DNA of 64,000 nt from assembly GCF_020985305.1 (NCBI RefSeq), contig NZ_CP087588.1, positions 2,468,501-2,532,500 on the forward strand, read 5' to 3'. Shown here in pieces: positions 9,340-18,500 of the stretch. A program made the translations under genes and the position numbers. The notes under the pieces are model-generated. The model had not been told where the DNA came from, did not search any database, and worked only from the letters and a program-made list of their open reading frames with translations. Source of the DNA: Croceicoccus sp. Ery15. GTDB taxonomy: Bacteria; Pseudomonadota; Alphaproteobacteria; Sphingomonadales; Sphingomonadaceae. Each line of letters starts with the position of its first letter. Position 1 is the first letter of the stretch.

Positions 9340-9531
9340 TCAATAGCTGCGCAGGGGGAGGGCCTCGATCCACTCTTCGATGTCAGTGGAACGCCAGCGG
9401 ATACGTCCGCCGCCTATGTCTATCGGATGAGGAAAGGCACCCCGGCGGATGCGTCGCCAGATCGTTGTCCGGCTGCGAATGCCCGTGAGGCGCATGACCT
9501 CATGGCAGGTGAGTAGTTCAGTATTCGGCAC
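9340..9531 (-). CDS. AlpA-family helix-turn-helix regulator
   Basis: 63 residues from a GTG start. The whole protein is one MerR/excisionase-type winged HTH: LLTCHEVMRLTGIRSRTTIW, then RRGAFPHPIDIGGGRIRW and EEWIEAL. AlpA proteins in integrative elements activate the integrase/excision module or nearby transfer genes. Here it precedes the unknown gene 8782-9297 and the mobilisation operon on the same strand. A second AlpA-like gene is at 60392-60616. Confidence 0.85.
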   Translation of the reverse strand: MPNTELLTCHEVMRLTGIRSRTTIWRRIRRGAFPHPIDIGGGRIRWRSTDIEEWIEALPLRSY

Positions 9532-9991
9532 GACAGACTCCTTTGCTTCAAGGTTCTGTCACCGTTGCCGCTTGTCCCCTCGCGACGATGGGTTGCTTTC
9601 AGTTTGCCGTTGCAGATCGTGCAATCAGAGTTCCAACACAGCGCCACCCTTGGCTTAGGTGACGCTGACCAAGCTATGCGAATCGCAATGCTGTAGGAAA
9701 GAACAAAAAGAGATCAAACGCTGTTCCGCATTGGCGGGTGGACGATGTTGGATCGCTATGGACAGTGCGGGACTGAAAGAATTTTTCCCGCTGGTGTCCG
9801 CTCCGGGCCAATGCAGGTCCGAATCTACGGTCTTGGTGCAGCGCGAGACCGGTTTTCGGGCGAATCGCAGCTTGAGCCGAAATGACAAGCAAACGTGCTT
9901 TCGCTTTGCACGTTGATGCAGACATGCAAAGAAAATCGAAAAATCTTTACACATTCAGCAATCGTGATAAGTCTTGCCGCATATTCTTTGC
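9532..9991. other. Non-coding region between AlpA and Fic genes
   Basis: 460 bases separate the divergent alpA and fic genes. No convincing gene or RNA is visible. The right half becomes AT-rich (GAAAATCGAAAAATCTTTAC near 9934), which fits a promoter for the fic gene. No clear operator could be picked out. Confidence 0.4.
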
Positions 9992-11107
9992 ATGAGACGA
10001 TCTGTGGCCCTCAAACCGACCTACGCCATTCCAGACCTGCCGCCCCCCGGCCTCACTGAAACGCCCAGCGTTCTGAAGGCACTTGCGCGCGCGCATCGCT
10101 TCCTTGCCGAGCTTAAAGGCCGCGCCGCAACCATTCCCAATCAGGGCATTCTGATCGACACGCTGTCGCTTCAAGAAGCAAAGGCGAGTTCCGAAATTGA
10201 GAACATCGTCACGACGCAAGATGAGCTCTTCCAGCTCAATGCATTCCCCGAAAGTGCGGGATCACCTGCGGCAAAGGAAGTAGCCCGATATCGGGACGCG
10301 CTGCGGTACGGATACGACGAGCAACGGCGTCTCGACGGATTGCTCACAAACAACATGCTCATCGCCATCTTCCGCATTCTCAAGAAGACCGATGGAACCT
10401 TCCGCGAAACACCGGGCACCGCCCTCAAGAACGAGGGAACGGGCGCGCTCGTCTACATTCCGCCTCAGGATGCGAAGGAAGTTCGCGATGAAATGGGGGC
10501 GCTGGAAAAGTTCATCAATGAGGACGGTGATGGGGTCGATCTCGACCCTTTGACTCGGATGGCAATCATCCATCACCAGTTTGAAAGCATCCACCCTTTT
10601 CCTGACGGGAATGGGCGCATCGGGCGCATCATCAACGTGCTCTATCTCACACGCTGCGGGCTGCTCGATATCCCAATCCTTTACCTCAGCCGATACATCA
10701 CCCAGAACAAGGGAGAGTACTATCGCCTGCTCCAGGTCGTACGTGAAACCGGTGAATGGGAAGAGTGGCTTCTCTACATGCTCAAGGGCGTGGAGGAGAC
10801 TGCCATTGAAACCTTACGGTTGGTCGAAGCGATCCGCGGTCTGATGGCCGAGACGAAGCGAAGGATGCGCACCGAGCACCCGAAAATCTACTCACAGGAC
10901 CTGCTCAACAATCTCTTCCGCCACCCGTACACGCGCATCGAATTCGTCCAGGAGGAGATTGGGGTCTCTCGACCCACAGCGACCAAATATCTCGATGAAC
11001 TCGCCGAAAGCGGAATGCTGTTCAAGCACCGCGAAGGTCGCAACAATTACTACATCAATCAGCCGCTGGTTGCCCTGTTCGTGGATCGGGAGCCAGAGGC
11101 AGAGTGA
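9992..11107 (+). CDS. Fic-domain AMP-transferase with N-terminal inhibitory helix and C-terminal winged helix
   Basis: 371 residues from the ATG at 9992; a TTG six codons earlier is also possible. The active-site motif HPFPDGNGRIGR lies at residues 201-212. The inhibitory motif [S/T]xxxE[G/N] is present as SSEIEN near residue 66, so this is a class II Fic protein that restrains itself. Residues after about 290 form a winged HTH (FVQEEIGVSRPTATKYLDEL). Such proteins transfer AMP or another NMP to target proteins, and many autoregulate. No antitoxin-like partner lies upstream. It sits between mobilisation genes and an IS1380 remnant, so it is accessory cargo. Confidence 0.9.
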   Translation: MRRSVALKPTYAIPDLPPPGLTETPSVLKALARAHRFLAELKGRAATIPNQGILIDTLSLQEAKASSEIENIVTTQDELFQLNAFPESAGSPAAKEVARYRDALRYGYDEQRRLDGLLTNNMLIAIFRILKKTDGTFRETPGTALKNEGTGALVYIPPQDAKEVRDEMGALEKFINEDGDGVDLDPLTRMAIIHHQFESIHPFPDGNGRIGRIINVLYLTRCGLLDIPILYLSRYITQNKGEYYRLLQVVRETGEWEEWLLYMLKGVEETAIETLRLVEAIRGLMAETKRRMRTEHPKIYSQDLLNNLFRHPYTRIEFVQEEIGVSRPTATKYLDELAESGMLFKHREGRNNYYINQPLVALFVDREPEAE

Positions 11108-11202
11108 GCAAACTGAACAATCTGGTTTTATCCCGCAAATTCGCGATTTCCGGAATTGCGGGATAAATCGCTGCAATCCGTATACCGCGAGGAGGCAAGC
11201 AA

Positions 11203-11874
11203 ATGCCGTTCTATGTGCCCACGGAAGGAGCGGACGCTTGGCGAAAGTTCCTCGCGGAGCCAGACAAACAATGGCGGGATGGTTACTCCGCCAAGTCCTT
11301 GGCCGAGTGCTGGGAAGACGCGCGCGGAATACCCACCGAGGTCGGTGCTTTGCTCGAAACGATTGCGCCCGCACCCAGGTTGCTCTTTGCCCTTCCGGAG
11401 CACAAAGTCGCCCTCCCTGGATCATCGCGAGGCGAAAGCCAGAATGACATTTTTGCCTTCGTCAGAGCTGGCCCTTCTACCGTGGCAGTCATGATCGAAG
11501 GGAAAGTCGATGAATCCTTCGATCGCCAGCTGACCGACTGGCTTAGGAATGCCTCGCCGGGAAAAATTGAGAGGCTCTCCTACCTCGCAAGCTCGCTAGG
11601 TCTCGATGCAGCCAGCATCCCCGGCACTATCCATTACCAGCTTCTCCACCGCACAGTTTCGGCATTAATCGAAGCGGACAGATACAAGGCTGATGCAGCG
11701 GCCATGATAGTCCATTCGTTCTCGCCGACGCGAAAGTGGTTCGACGCATTCGCAGCATTCTGCTGGCTGCTCGGGATCGAGGCAGAACCGGGCCGTCTGT
11801 ATCTGGCGAAAACCCAAACAAGTAAGCCGCTATATCTCGGCTGGGCGTCGGGGAAGCCAGCTAGGCCAATCTAA
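11203..11874 (+). CDS. Unknown protein, possibly nuclease-like (PD-(D/E)xK type)
   Basis: 223 residues from an ATG with a GAGGAGG site upstream. I do not recognise the family with confidence. The middle contains QNDIFAFVRAG, then VAVMIEGKVDESF. The spacing of an Asp, then an E-x-K after a hydrophobic strand, resembles the PD-(D/E)xK nuclease core, and the C-terminal half ends in SKPLYLGWASG. It follows the fic gene on the same strand after 95 bases and could be part of the same accessory module. The nuclease idea is inference only. Confidence 0.5.
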   Translation: MPFYVPTEGADAWRKFLAEPDKQWRDGYSAKSLAECWEDARGIPTEVGALLETIAPAPRLLFALPEHKVALPGSSRGESQNDIFAFVRAGPSTVAVMIEGKVDESFDRQLTDWLRNASPGKIERLSYLASSLGLDAASIPGTIHYQLLHRTVSALIEADRYKADAAAMIVHSFSPTRKWFDAFAAFCWLLGIEAEPGRLYLAKTQTSKPLYLGWASGKPARPI

Positions 11875-12059
11875 TCGTCGATCGGTCTAGCCCGTCCTAT
11901 TCATGAGGCTACCGCTTCGTGTTGTTCGGACGGCGATGTGGCGGTGCCTGATTGATCAAGGCGCACGCCTCCACCGGCGTTTTTCACCGCGGCAGGAGCA
12001 ATGGGCTTTTCGAGGTTGATGGACTGGGGCTCAGGGGTTCGGCGGCACCGCCGCTCTTG

Positions 12060-12871
12060 CTATGTGGGCGCTGGTCGCAGACTGGTGGTGATGGCCTTGA
12101 ACACACCGGCATCCGGGCAAGCCGAAGCGAAGGCGACGCGGATACGCGTGGCGGTTTCGATGACGCGGGCAGCGACCTTGAGCAGGCGCAGGCGCAGCGT
12201 GGCGAACTCGGCGGTGGCGAGTGCGGTGGCTCTTGGGATTTCCTGCTGGATTCGCCACAGGAGCCAGTATGCGGCGGTGTGCAGGATGAGGCGCATCTGG
12301 TTGGCGCCCGCCGAGCGGCACGAGGTGCGATCGCTGGCGAGCTGGCTCTTGTGGCGCTTGATCAGGTTCTCGGCCTGACCGCGGGCGCAGTACAGCGTGT
12401 CGTAGATGTGCTCGGCCGAGCCTTCGGTCAGCGAGGTGACGACATAGCGAATGTCCATGCCCAGCGTGCTGGCCTCAATCCGGGCGACAACGCGGCGCTG
12501 GCATTTCCAGCTTTTGGCGCCGTAGCGGGTCTCGGCATAGCCTCGCAGGACCGGATATTGGCGCTGAGCCCGTTTAACCGCGCAGGCATCGGCGGCAACG
12601 ACGATTTCGGGATCAGCACGCAGCGCGGCGTTGGTTGGCAGGCCGAACACGTAATCGACGCCGGCCGCCTCGCACAAGGCCATGACCTCGGGCCGGCCAT
12701 AGTGCCCGTCGCCGCGGATGGTGATGTGCGTCTCAGGCCAGTGCCGACGCAGATGGCGCATCAGGCGCCGGATGTGGCCGGCAGCTTCGGCGCCCGACGG
12801 TGTCTTGCCGGTGCGCAGCAGCATTGCCACCGGCCGACCGGTGGCGGTGTCGTAGACATGAATCGGCAGGA
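12060..12871 (-). pseudogene. IS1380-family transposase, N-terminus removed at the IS21 junction
   Basis: About 270 codons of the C-terminal part remain, from LPIHVYDTATGRPVAMLLR to the stop at 12060. The DDE-type motifs RGDGHYGRPEVMALCE and CARGQAENLIKRHKSQLASD are recognisable as IS1380. The upstream end stops at 12872, exactly at the TG terminus of IS21 copy B, and the missing N-terminal part is not found on the other side of that IS. The 185 bases between 11875 and 12059 contain no gene and probably include the IS1380 right end. A longer open frame running on into IS21 is an artefact of the fusion. Confidence 0.8.
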
Positions 12872-12997
12872 TGTCAACGGCGGCGTAAAAGTCGTCCATT
12901 GGGCGGAGCAAAACCAGGCCACTTGATCCGGGTGTTGGCGAGCGCCGGGAGGGCGTAGCCCGAGCGGGGGTCGCCAACACCCGGATTGCCGTTTCTG

Positions 12998-13765
12998 TCA
13001 GGGGTTGGGACGTGCTTTGCGTGCCTGGCTCTGGGCCAGGCGATAGCTCTCGCCGTTCATCTCGAGGATGCTGACGTGGTGGGTGAGCCGGTCGAGGAGC
13101 GCGCCTGTCAGGCGCTCGGAACCGAACGTCTCGGTCCATTCGTCGAACGGCAGGTTGCTGGTGATCAGCGTCGAGCCGCGTTCGTAGCGCTGTGAGATCA
13201 GCTCGAACAGCAGTTCCGCGCCGGTTTTGGAGAGGGGCACGAACCCCAGCTCATCGATGATGAGAAGCTTATAGCCGGTCATCTGCTTGTGTAAGCGCAG
13301 TAGGCGGCGTTCGTCGCGTGCCTCCATCATCTCGCTGACCAGCGCGGAAGCAGTGATGAACCCGACCGTCAGGCCCTTCTGGCAGGCCGCCAGGCCAAGA
13401 CCGATCGCGACATGGGTCTTGCCGGTCCCCGACGGGCCAAGGGCGATGACGTTCTCGCGACGGGTAATCCAGTCACAACGCGCCAGTTCGAGCACCTGCA
13501 TCTTGTTGAGCTTCGGAATGGCGGCAAAGTCGAAGCTGTCGAGGCTCTTGGCGGCCGGGAACCGCGCGGCCTTGATCCGGCGCTCGACCATCCGGCGTTC
13601 CCGGTCGATCAGTTCCAGTTCGACAAGCCGAGCAAGGTAGCGGACATGATCTACGCCCTCTGCTGCGCATTGCCGGGCCAGCTTGTCATGCTCGCGCAGG
13701 AAGGTTGGCAGCTTGAGCGTCTTGAGGTGGCTGGCGAGCAGCAGTTCGGGAGCTTGGCTGCTCAT
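12998..13765 (-). CDS. istB: IS21 helper ATPase IstB (copy B)
   Basis: 255 residues, looks identical to the copy at 3374-4141: Walker A GPSGTGKTH, Walker B LLIIDELGF. It starts at the ATG overlapping the istA stop. With the complete istA beside it, this copy should be transposition-competent and could mobilise related ends elsewhere in the genome. Confidence 0.93.
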   Translation of the reverse strand: MSSQAPELLLASHLKTLKLPTFLREHDKLARQCAAEGVDHVRYLARLVELELIDRERRMVERRIKAARFPAAKSLDSFDFAAIPKLNKMQVLELARCDWITRRENVIALGPSGTGKTHVAIGLGLAACQKGLTVGFITASALVSEMMEARDERRLLRLHKQMTGYKLLIIDELGFVPLSKTGAELLFELISQRYERGSTLITSNLPFDEWTETFGSERLTGALLDRLTHHVSILEMNGESYRLAQSQARKARPNP

Positions 13766-15252
13766 GCCGCTGCTCCGCCGGTCAACAGCCGCATGTACGA
13801 GCGCGCCGATGTTGTCTCCACTCTGGCCCTGGGCAGGTAGGGATAGATCGCCATGTCCAGTCGGGGCGGGCGGCGCTCCACCCGGCATAACAGGAGATGC
13901 TTCACCGCATCGAAGCCGATCGCGCCCATATCAAGGGCCTGCTTCACCGCGCCATGCAGATCGGCCAGAGCGAAGCTCTCCAGCAGGCGCAGTACCTGCA
14001 CATATTCGCGCCGGCCATGCTTGCCCATGCGCGTCTCCATCAGCCGGCGCAGCGTTGTAAATACCTCGGGCAGGTCCCAGCCCTGCAATGGTGCGGCCTG
14101 ATCGAGGGCATTGATCTTCTGTTCGATCAGGGGAAGGTAATGGATCGGATCGAAGATCACATCCTCGCGCTCGTAGCTGCGCACATGGCGGGCAATGATC
14201 TCGCCCCGGCAACCGATCACCACCTCGTCGACATAGCCCCTGATCCACACCTCCTGGTGGCCGAAGCGCACCGGCACCGAGTAATCGTTGGTCCGGTAAC
14301 GCACCAGCGCCTGCGATGAGACCTGGCCGCTGGTCTGGTCACAGGCCTCGAAGGGGGAAGCCGGCAGTTCCTGCATCGCCGCCAGATCGCGCCGCAGCCT
14401 CTCGCCAATCGTCTCACTCTCGCCCCGCAGCCGGTCGTTCTGCCGTTTGCGGCATTGCTCCTCGAGCCACAGGTTGAACGCCTCCCATGTCGGGAACCGG
14501 GGGATCGGCACCATGAAGTTGCGCCGGCAATAGCCGACAAGGCCTTCAACGCCGCCCTTATCGTTACCCTTGCCGGGGCGGCCGTAACGATCACGGATCA
14601 GGTAGTGCGACAGGAAGGCGCTGAACAGCCTCGCGCGCAGCCGCGTCCCGTCAGGCAGGATCTTCGAGACCAGGCAGCGGTCGTTGTCGTAGACGATCGA
14701 CAGCGGCACCGCGCCGAAGAACGCAAAGGCGTGGACATGGCCGTCCATCCAGGCCTCGGCAACGGCAGCCGGATAGGCGCGTACGTAGCAGGCGTCGCTG
14801 TGCGGCAGATCGAGCACGAAGAAGTGCGCCTTCTGCTCCACCCCGCCGATCTCGACCAGAGCTTCTCCAAAATCTGCCTGCCCATGGCCGGGTGCGTGTG
14901 CCAGCGGCACGAACATCTCCCGGCTGCGCTGATCCCGATCCCGGATGTAATCCTTGATGATCGTGTAGCCTCCGGTGAAGCCATGCTCTTCGCGAAGGCG
15001 ATCGAACACACGCTTCGCCGTATGGCGCTGCTTGCGCGGGACCGACCGGTCCCCATCCAGCCAGCCGTCGATGATCGGTATGAACGCTTCCAGCTTCGGT
15101 CGCCGCACCGGGGCGCTGCGACGGTAACCGGGCGGCTCGGAATACGACAGCATCTTGCGGACCGTGTCGCGCGATATGTTGAAATGCTTCGCTGCCGCCC
15201 GGGCGCTCATGCCGCCCGCGCAGGCAAGACGAACCTTCAGGTAAAGTTCCAC
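13762..15252 (-). CDS. istA: IS21 transposase IstA (complete)
   Basis: 496 residues. The N-terminal HTH (residues about 14-40, GMSARAAAKHFNISRDTVRK) is followed by the DDE catalytic core with D127 (GQADFGE), D189 (IVYDND) and E236 (KGGVEGL), and a C-terminal barrel-like domain. The length fits the family. The stop overlaps the istB start by ATGA, as usual in IS21. Confidence 0.95.
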   Translation of the reverse strand: MELYLKVRLACAGGMSARAAAKHFNISRDTVRKMLSYSEPPGYRRSAPVRRPKLEAFIPIIDGWLDGDRSVPRKQRHTAKRVFDRLREEHGFTGGYTIIKDYIRDRDQRSREMFVPLAHAPGHGQADFGEALVEIGGVEQKAHFFVLDLPHSDACYVRAYPAAVAEAWMDGHVHAFAFFGAVPLSIVYDNDRCLVSKILPDGTRLRARLFSAFLSHYLIRDRYGRPGKGNDKGGVEGLVGYCRRNFMVPIPRFPTWEAFNLWLEEQCRKRQNDRLRGESETIGERLRRDLAAMQELPASPFEACDQTSGQVSSQALVRYRTNDYSVPVRFGHQEVWIRGYVDEVVIGCRGEIIARHVRSYEREDVIFDPIHYLPLIEQKINALDQAAPLQGWDLPEVFTTLRRLMETRMGKHGRREYVQVLRLLESFALADLHGAVKQALDMGAIGFDAVKHLLLCRVERRPPRLDMAIYPYLPRARVETTSARSYMRLLTGGAAA

Positions 15253-15362
15253 GGTGTAAATCCCTCATCCCTCCTCGCCAGCATCGCGAAAAGGGAAAAA
15301 GTGGACGACTTTTACGCCGCCCGCAGCAGCACTTCGCCGCCGCTACCGTGGTCTAATTTTGC

Positions 15363-16941
15363 ACCGCCGTTCTCAGCTGGCTCGACGGCGAGCGTCGGCA
15401 TGTCTGGATCACCAAGAACGAGGCGCTTCTGGAAGATGCGCGCCGCGACTGGGAAGCGCTTGGCGGGCTACGGCGCGATCTCCGACGTGGAACGCCAGGC
15501 GCATGTCTATGCCGAGCTGCAGGACGCCTGGTACCAGATCACGCCCGACACGATCCGCCGTATGGTGCTCGATGCCACAGTGCGCGGTTCCGATCCACGC
15601 GCTGTCCTCGTCGGACGCGATGCCTACCTCGCTGCAGGTGGCCGGATCGAGCGCGAACTGTTCGACGATGATGCCAGCGAGAGCTGGATCGATGTCGCGT
15701 TGCTCGAAGATCTCGCGCACAAGGCCATGGATGAAGCCGCCGAAAAGGCCGCGCTCGAATATGGCCTTGCCTGGGTGCGCCCGACGCTTGGCAACTACGT
15801 CAGCCATGACCTTGTTGAAGGTCTCGGTCGCTTGCCCTGCGAGCCTGCGCCGATGACCGAACAGGAAGCGAAGGAACTTGGCGAGCTCGAGGCCGGCTAC
15901 GATCGCGTCGCCGCCGTGCTCGAAGACGAGGACAGCGACGAGGACGAGGTCGCCAAAGCCGAACAGGAACTCGTGGTGATCGACCGCGCCATGCGCGCGC
16001 TCAATGACCGGCCGCCGGTACTCGCCGACGAACTGAAATCCGAGGCTGGTGCCTTCCTAGTCCTCTCGCGCAATGGCGAGCCGACCTTGGTCCCGCAGTA
16101 CTACACCGAGACCGAGGTCATCACCGACGAAGGTCCTATCGAGGCAGTCGAGGACAGCGGAACGGCAAAGCCCAAAGGAAGCTCGCTTTCCCAGCGCCTG
16201 CTTGATGAACTGGCCATGCAGCGCCGCGACATCCTGGCGATCCATCTCGCCAACGATCCGGCACTGGCTCTCGACTTCATGGTCTTCACACTCGCCGATG
16301 CCGATGGGCATAATTGGCGCGCCAAGAAGGCGTCGACACTGGTGGGTCCGGTGGCATCAGGCCCGGTTGCCGGGTTCGAAGCCAAGGATGCGCCGGCGAG
16401 CGCTGCGCTAGCAGAATTCGCCGGGTCGCTCGATGAAAGCTGGCGTGCTGGGACAAGCGATGTCGAGCGGTTTGCCAGGTTCCGGGCGCTTTCGGACGAG
16501 GCGCGTTCGGCCTGGCTTGGCCATGTCGTCTCGCGCACGCTTGTCGCGAGCCTCGCGTGCGAAGGCGAACGCTCGGCGCCGCTGCACGAGGCGCTCGGCT
16601 CCCTGCTCGAAATTGAGACCGCGCATTGGTGGCGTCCCACTGCGACGAATTACTTCGACCGGGTGGCCAAGGCCCGCACGCTCGAAGCACTCGACACCGC
16701 CGGCGGTCCTGAACTGGTCAGTCGCTATGCTGCATCGAAGAAGGCCGAACTGGCGAGTGCAGCCGAGCGCATCTTCTCCGGCAATTTCATCGGCGAGGCC
16801 GACGTCAAGGAGCGGGCGCAGGCTTGGGTTCCGCCGATCATGCGTTTCGCCAGTGCCGAGGAAGTCCAATTGACCGACCACGAAGGAGACGAGGCGGTCA
16901 ACGCAGAAGAATCTGACGAGATTGCCGAGCAGGCTGCCTGA
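15363..16941 (+). pseudogene. ParB-like plasmid/ICE protein, 5'-truncated and frameshifted
   Basis: The C-terminal part of a large ParB/Spo0J-like protein of sphingomonad mobile elements. The first 36 or so codons read in one frame (LSWLDGERRHVWITKNEALL from about 15372). At about 15470 the frame jumps, and the rest runs from YGAISDVERQAHVYAEL to the stop at 16941. Removing one G from the GGG near 15469-15472 would restore one frame. The N-terminal ParB nuclease-like domain is absent, having been lost at the IS21 side. An acidic segment (LEDEDSDEDEVAKAEQEL) lies in the middle. A strong terminator follows. A much longer open frame extends upstream through antisense IS21 sequence and is not a gene. 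Confidence 0.75.
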
Positions 16942-16971
16942 CCCCTCCTGACAGGTCCAGGTCACTCGGCG

Positions 16972-17005
16972 GGCGGTCCGTCCCTTTCGGGACGGGCCGC
17001 CTTTT
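16972..17005 (+). terminator. Rho-independent terminator after the ParB-like remnant
   Basis: GGCGGTCCGTCCC pairs with GGGACGGGCCGCC around a TTTC loop (one G-T pair), giving a 13-base-pair stem followed by TTTT. It ends the backbone transcript just before the cargo region begins. Confidence 0.9.
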
Positions 17006-17413
17006 CAATGTCAAATTTGGGGCCGCTAGCCGTCGGTCCGCTTTTGACTGGCTTACGTTTGAAAGCTGCCGAAAGCGTTATAGTGCAAATCGGCCCAACG
17101 TTTGCCGGTCTGGAAAACGCCCTAAAACCGGTCATTCGAGTGACTGAGATTTTCGCCTGAGAACTACTATTAGTTTACCGTAGACTCCATTGGTGCCTTA
17201 CGATCTGATCGAGGCGGTTTGAAAGATCGCGCCGTGTTTTAACCGCTGTTGGCTTGGGTGCCGGTATTCATCATGGCGTAGCAAGGCGGCGACCGCGCTT
17301 GAGAAGAATGCGACGTGGCGCTCGACCTTGATCTTGTTTGCAGGTTGCAGCCTTGCCTGAGCGACACCCTCGAGAAATTAGCGATTTTCGATGAATTGCG
17401 GTATCGGGGCACG
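17006..17413. other. Non-coding junction between backbone and cargo
   Basis: About 400 bases with no gene. The stretch near 17015-17115 (GGGGCCGCTAGCCGTCGGTC, then GAAAGCTGCCGAAAGC and CCGGTCATTCGAGTG) shares short words with the spacers at about 23430-23520, 43500-43650 and 52050-52140. The right part contains the promoter region of the regulator gene. Confidence 0.4.
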
Positions 17414-18361
17414 ATGACGGAACGGCATGAAGCAATTGTCGAAGAGGTTTTGCAATCCTCATCCAGTGCCGCGCATTCTCTTGTCGCGGCGAGCTGGTGT
17501 CGTTCCGGCCTAAGGCATGGTCTCGATGCCGGGGCCAATCGCGCATCGGAACTCGTGTCCGGTAGCGACCTCACCCAACGACGGCAGCGCCATGAGTTGA
17601 TGCTGGACGTCGCGCGGCCACTTCTCGACCAGTTGTTCCAGGCCGTTTCCGCTACCGGCTGTGCCGTGATGCTGTCCGATAATAACGGCGTCGTGCTGGA
17701 AGCGCGCAGCCTGGCTGGCGATCGCGAACTCTTTGAGCGAGTTGGTCTGACCCCCGGCGGGGTATGGAGCGAGAGCCGGGAAGGCACCAATGGTATCGGC
17801 ACATGCCTGATCGAGGGTCGGCCCGTCACGATCCACCGCAACGAACATTTCGCCAGTCGCAACATTGGTATCAGCTGCATGGATGCGCCAGTGCGCGATG
17901 CGACCGGCCAGCTTGTCGGCGCGCTCGATATTTCGAATTGTCGCGACGATCACAGCGCCGCGATGGGGATATTGGTGCAGAAGATTGTTCAGGACGCAGC
18001 GCGCCGGATCGAAAGTGGCATCTTTCGCAAACACTTCGCCGCGCATCGGATCGTCGATGCCAATCTGGCGGGCGGAGATGCAGCCCTGCTGGCCGTGGAT
18101 CAGGACGACCTGGTCATTGGTGCAACCTTTGCCGCCAGGCACCGCTTCGGGCTGACCGACGCTTGCCTGGAAGCGCGCCGCACGGCTTCCGATATTCTCG
18201 GTAGTGAAGCAGCCCCGTCCCTCCACGACTCGGAACGGGCCGTGTTACGAAGAGCATTGGCGCAGGCCGGTGGCAACGCCACGCAGGCAGCAAAAGATCT
18301 CGGAATAGGGCGTGCGACGCTTTATCGGCGGATGGAAAAGGTTGGCTTGCAGCGCAGCTGA
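17414..18361 (+). CDS. GAF-Fis transcriptional regulator (AcoR-like, no AAA+ domain)
   Basis: 315 residues from [13 protein letters not shown]; an in-frame upstream start would add 33 unconserved codons. The first 60 residues resemble the AcoR/acetoin-regulator N-terminus ([14 protein letters not shown]). A GAF sensor follows (about 75-200, with [17 protein letters not shown]). The C-terminus is a Fis-type HTH ([20 protein letters not shown]). The sigma-54-interacting AAA+ domain of AcoR is missing, so it cannot act as a bacterial enhancer-binding protein and probably works with sigma-70. It lies just upstream of the aldehyde/alcohol operon on the same strand and is the likely regulator of it. 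Confidence 0.8.
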   Translation: MTERHEAIVEEVLQSSSSAAHSLVAASWCRSGLRHGLDAGANRASELVSGSDLTQRRQRHELMLDVARPLLDQLFQAVSATGCAVMLSDNNGVVLEARSLAGDRELFERVGLTPGGVWSESREGTNGIGTCLIEGRPVTIHRNEHFASRNIGISCMDAPVRDATGQLVGALDISNCRDDHSAAMGILVQKIVQDAARRIESGIFRKHFAAHRIVDANLAGGDAALLAVDQDDLVIGATFAARHRFGLTDACLEARRTASDILGSEAAPSLHDSERAVLRRALAQAGGNATQAAKDLGIGRATLYRRMEKVGLQRS

Positions 18362-18500
18362 CACATACACCGACCTAAGTGTCTCGATAGTGAGACAGTC
18401 TGCCCATGCAATTGCCGGCGGGCTCTTTTCAGCACCGCTTTTTCGCGGAACCATCATCCTCACGACCGGGAGCACCCGGCAAATTCGAGAGGATCAACTG

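Larger units (their letters stand above)
12872..15328 (-). mobile_element. IS21-family element, copy B, complete
   Basis: About 2.46 kb with intact istA and istB. One end (12872) starts TGTCAACGGCGGCGTAAAAG. At the other, TGGACGACTTTTACGCCGCC at 15302-15321 is followed by CGCAGCA, so the shared inner part of the inverted repeats is about 20 bases. The outer limit at 15328 is uncertain and could extend toward 15360. No target-site duplication is evident between the flanks, which are IS1380 on one side and the ParB-like remnant on the other. This suggests deletion or recombination after insertion. Confidence 0.85.

Noticed and set aside
12060..13139. A 359-codon minus-strand frame that looks like a long transposase
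   Set aside because: Residues before LPIHVYDTATG are out-of-frame istB and the IS21 end. Only the IS1380 C-terminal part is real.
12872..15328. Composite transposon formed by the two IS21 copies
   Set aside because: Copy A lacks one end, and no flanking duplication is seen, so the pair is not a standard composite transposon, although recombination between the copies remains possible.
14455..16941. One 828-codon open frame on the plus strand
   Set aside because: Its first third is the antisense of IS21 istA and its last part is the ParB-like remnant. The join is accidental.
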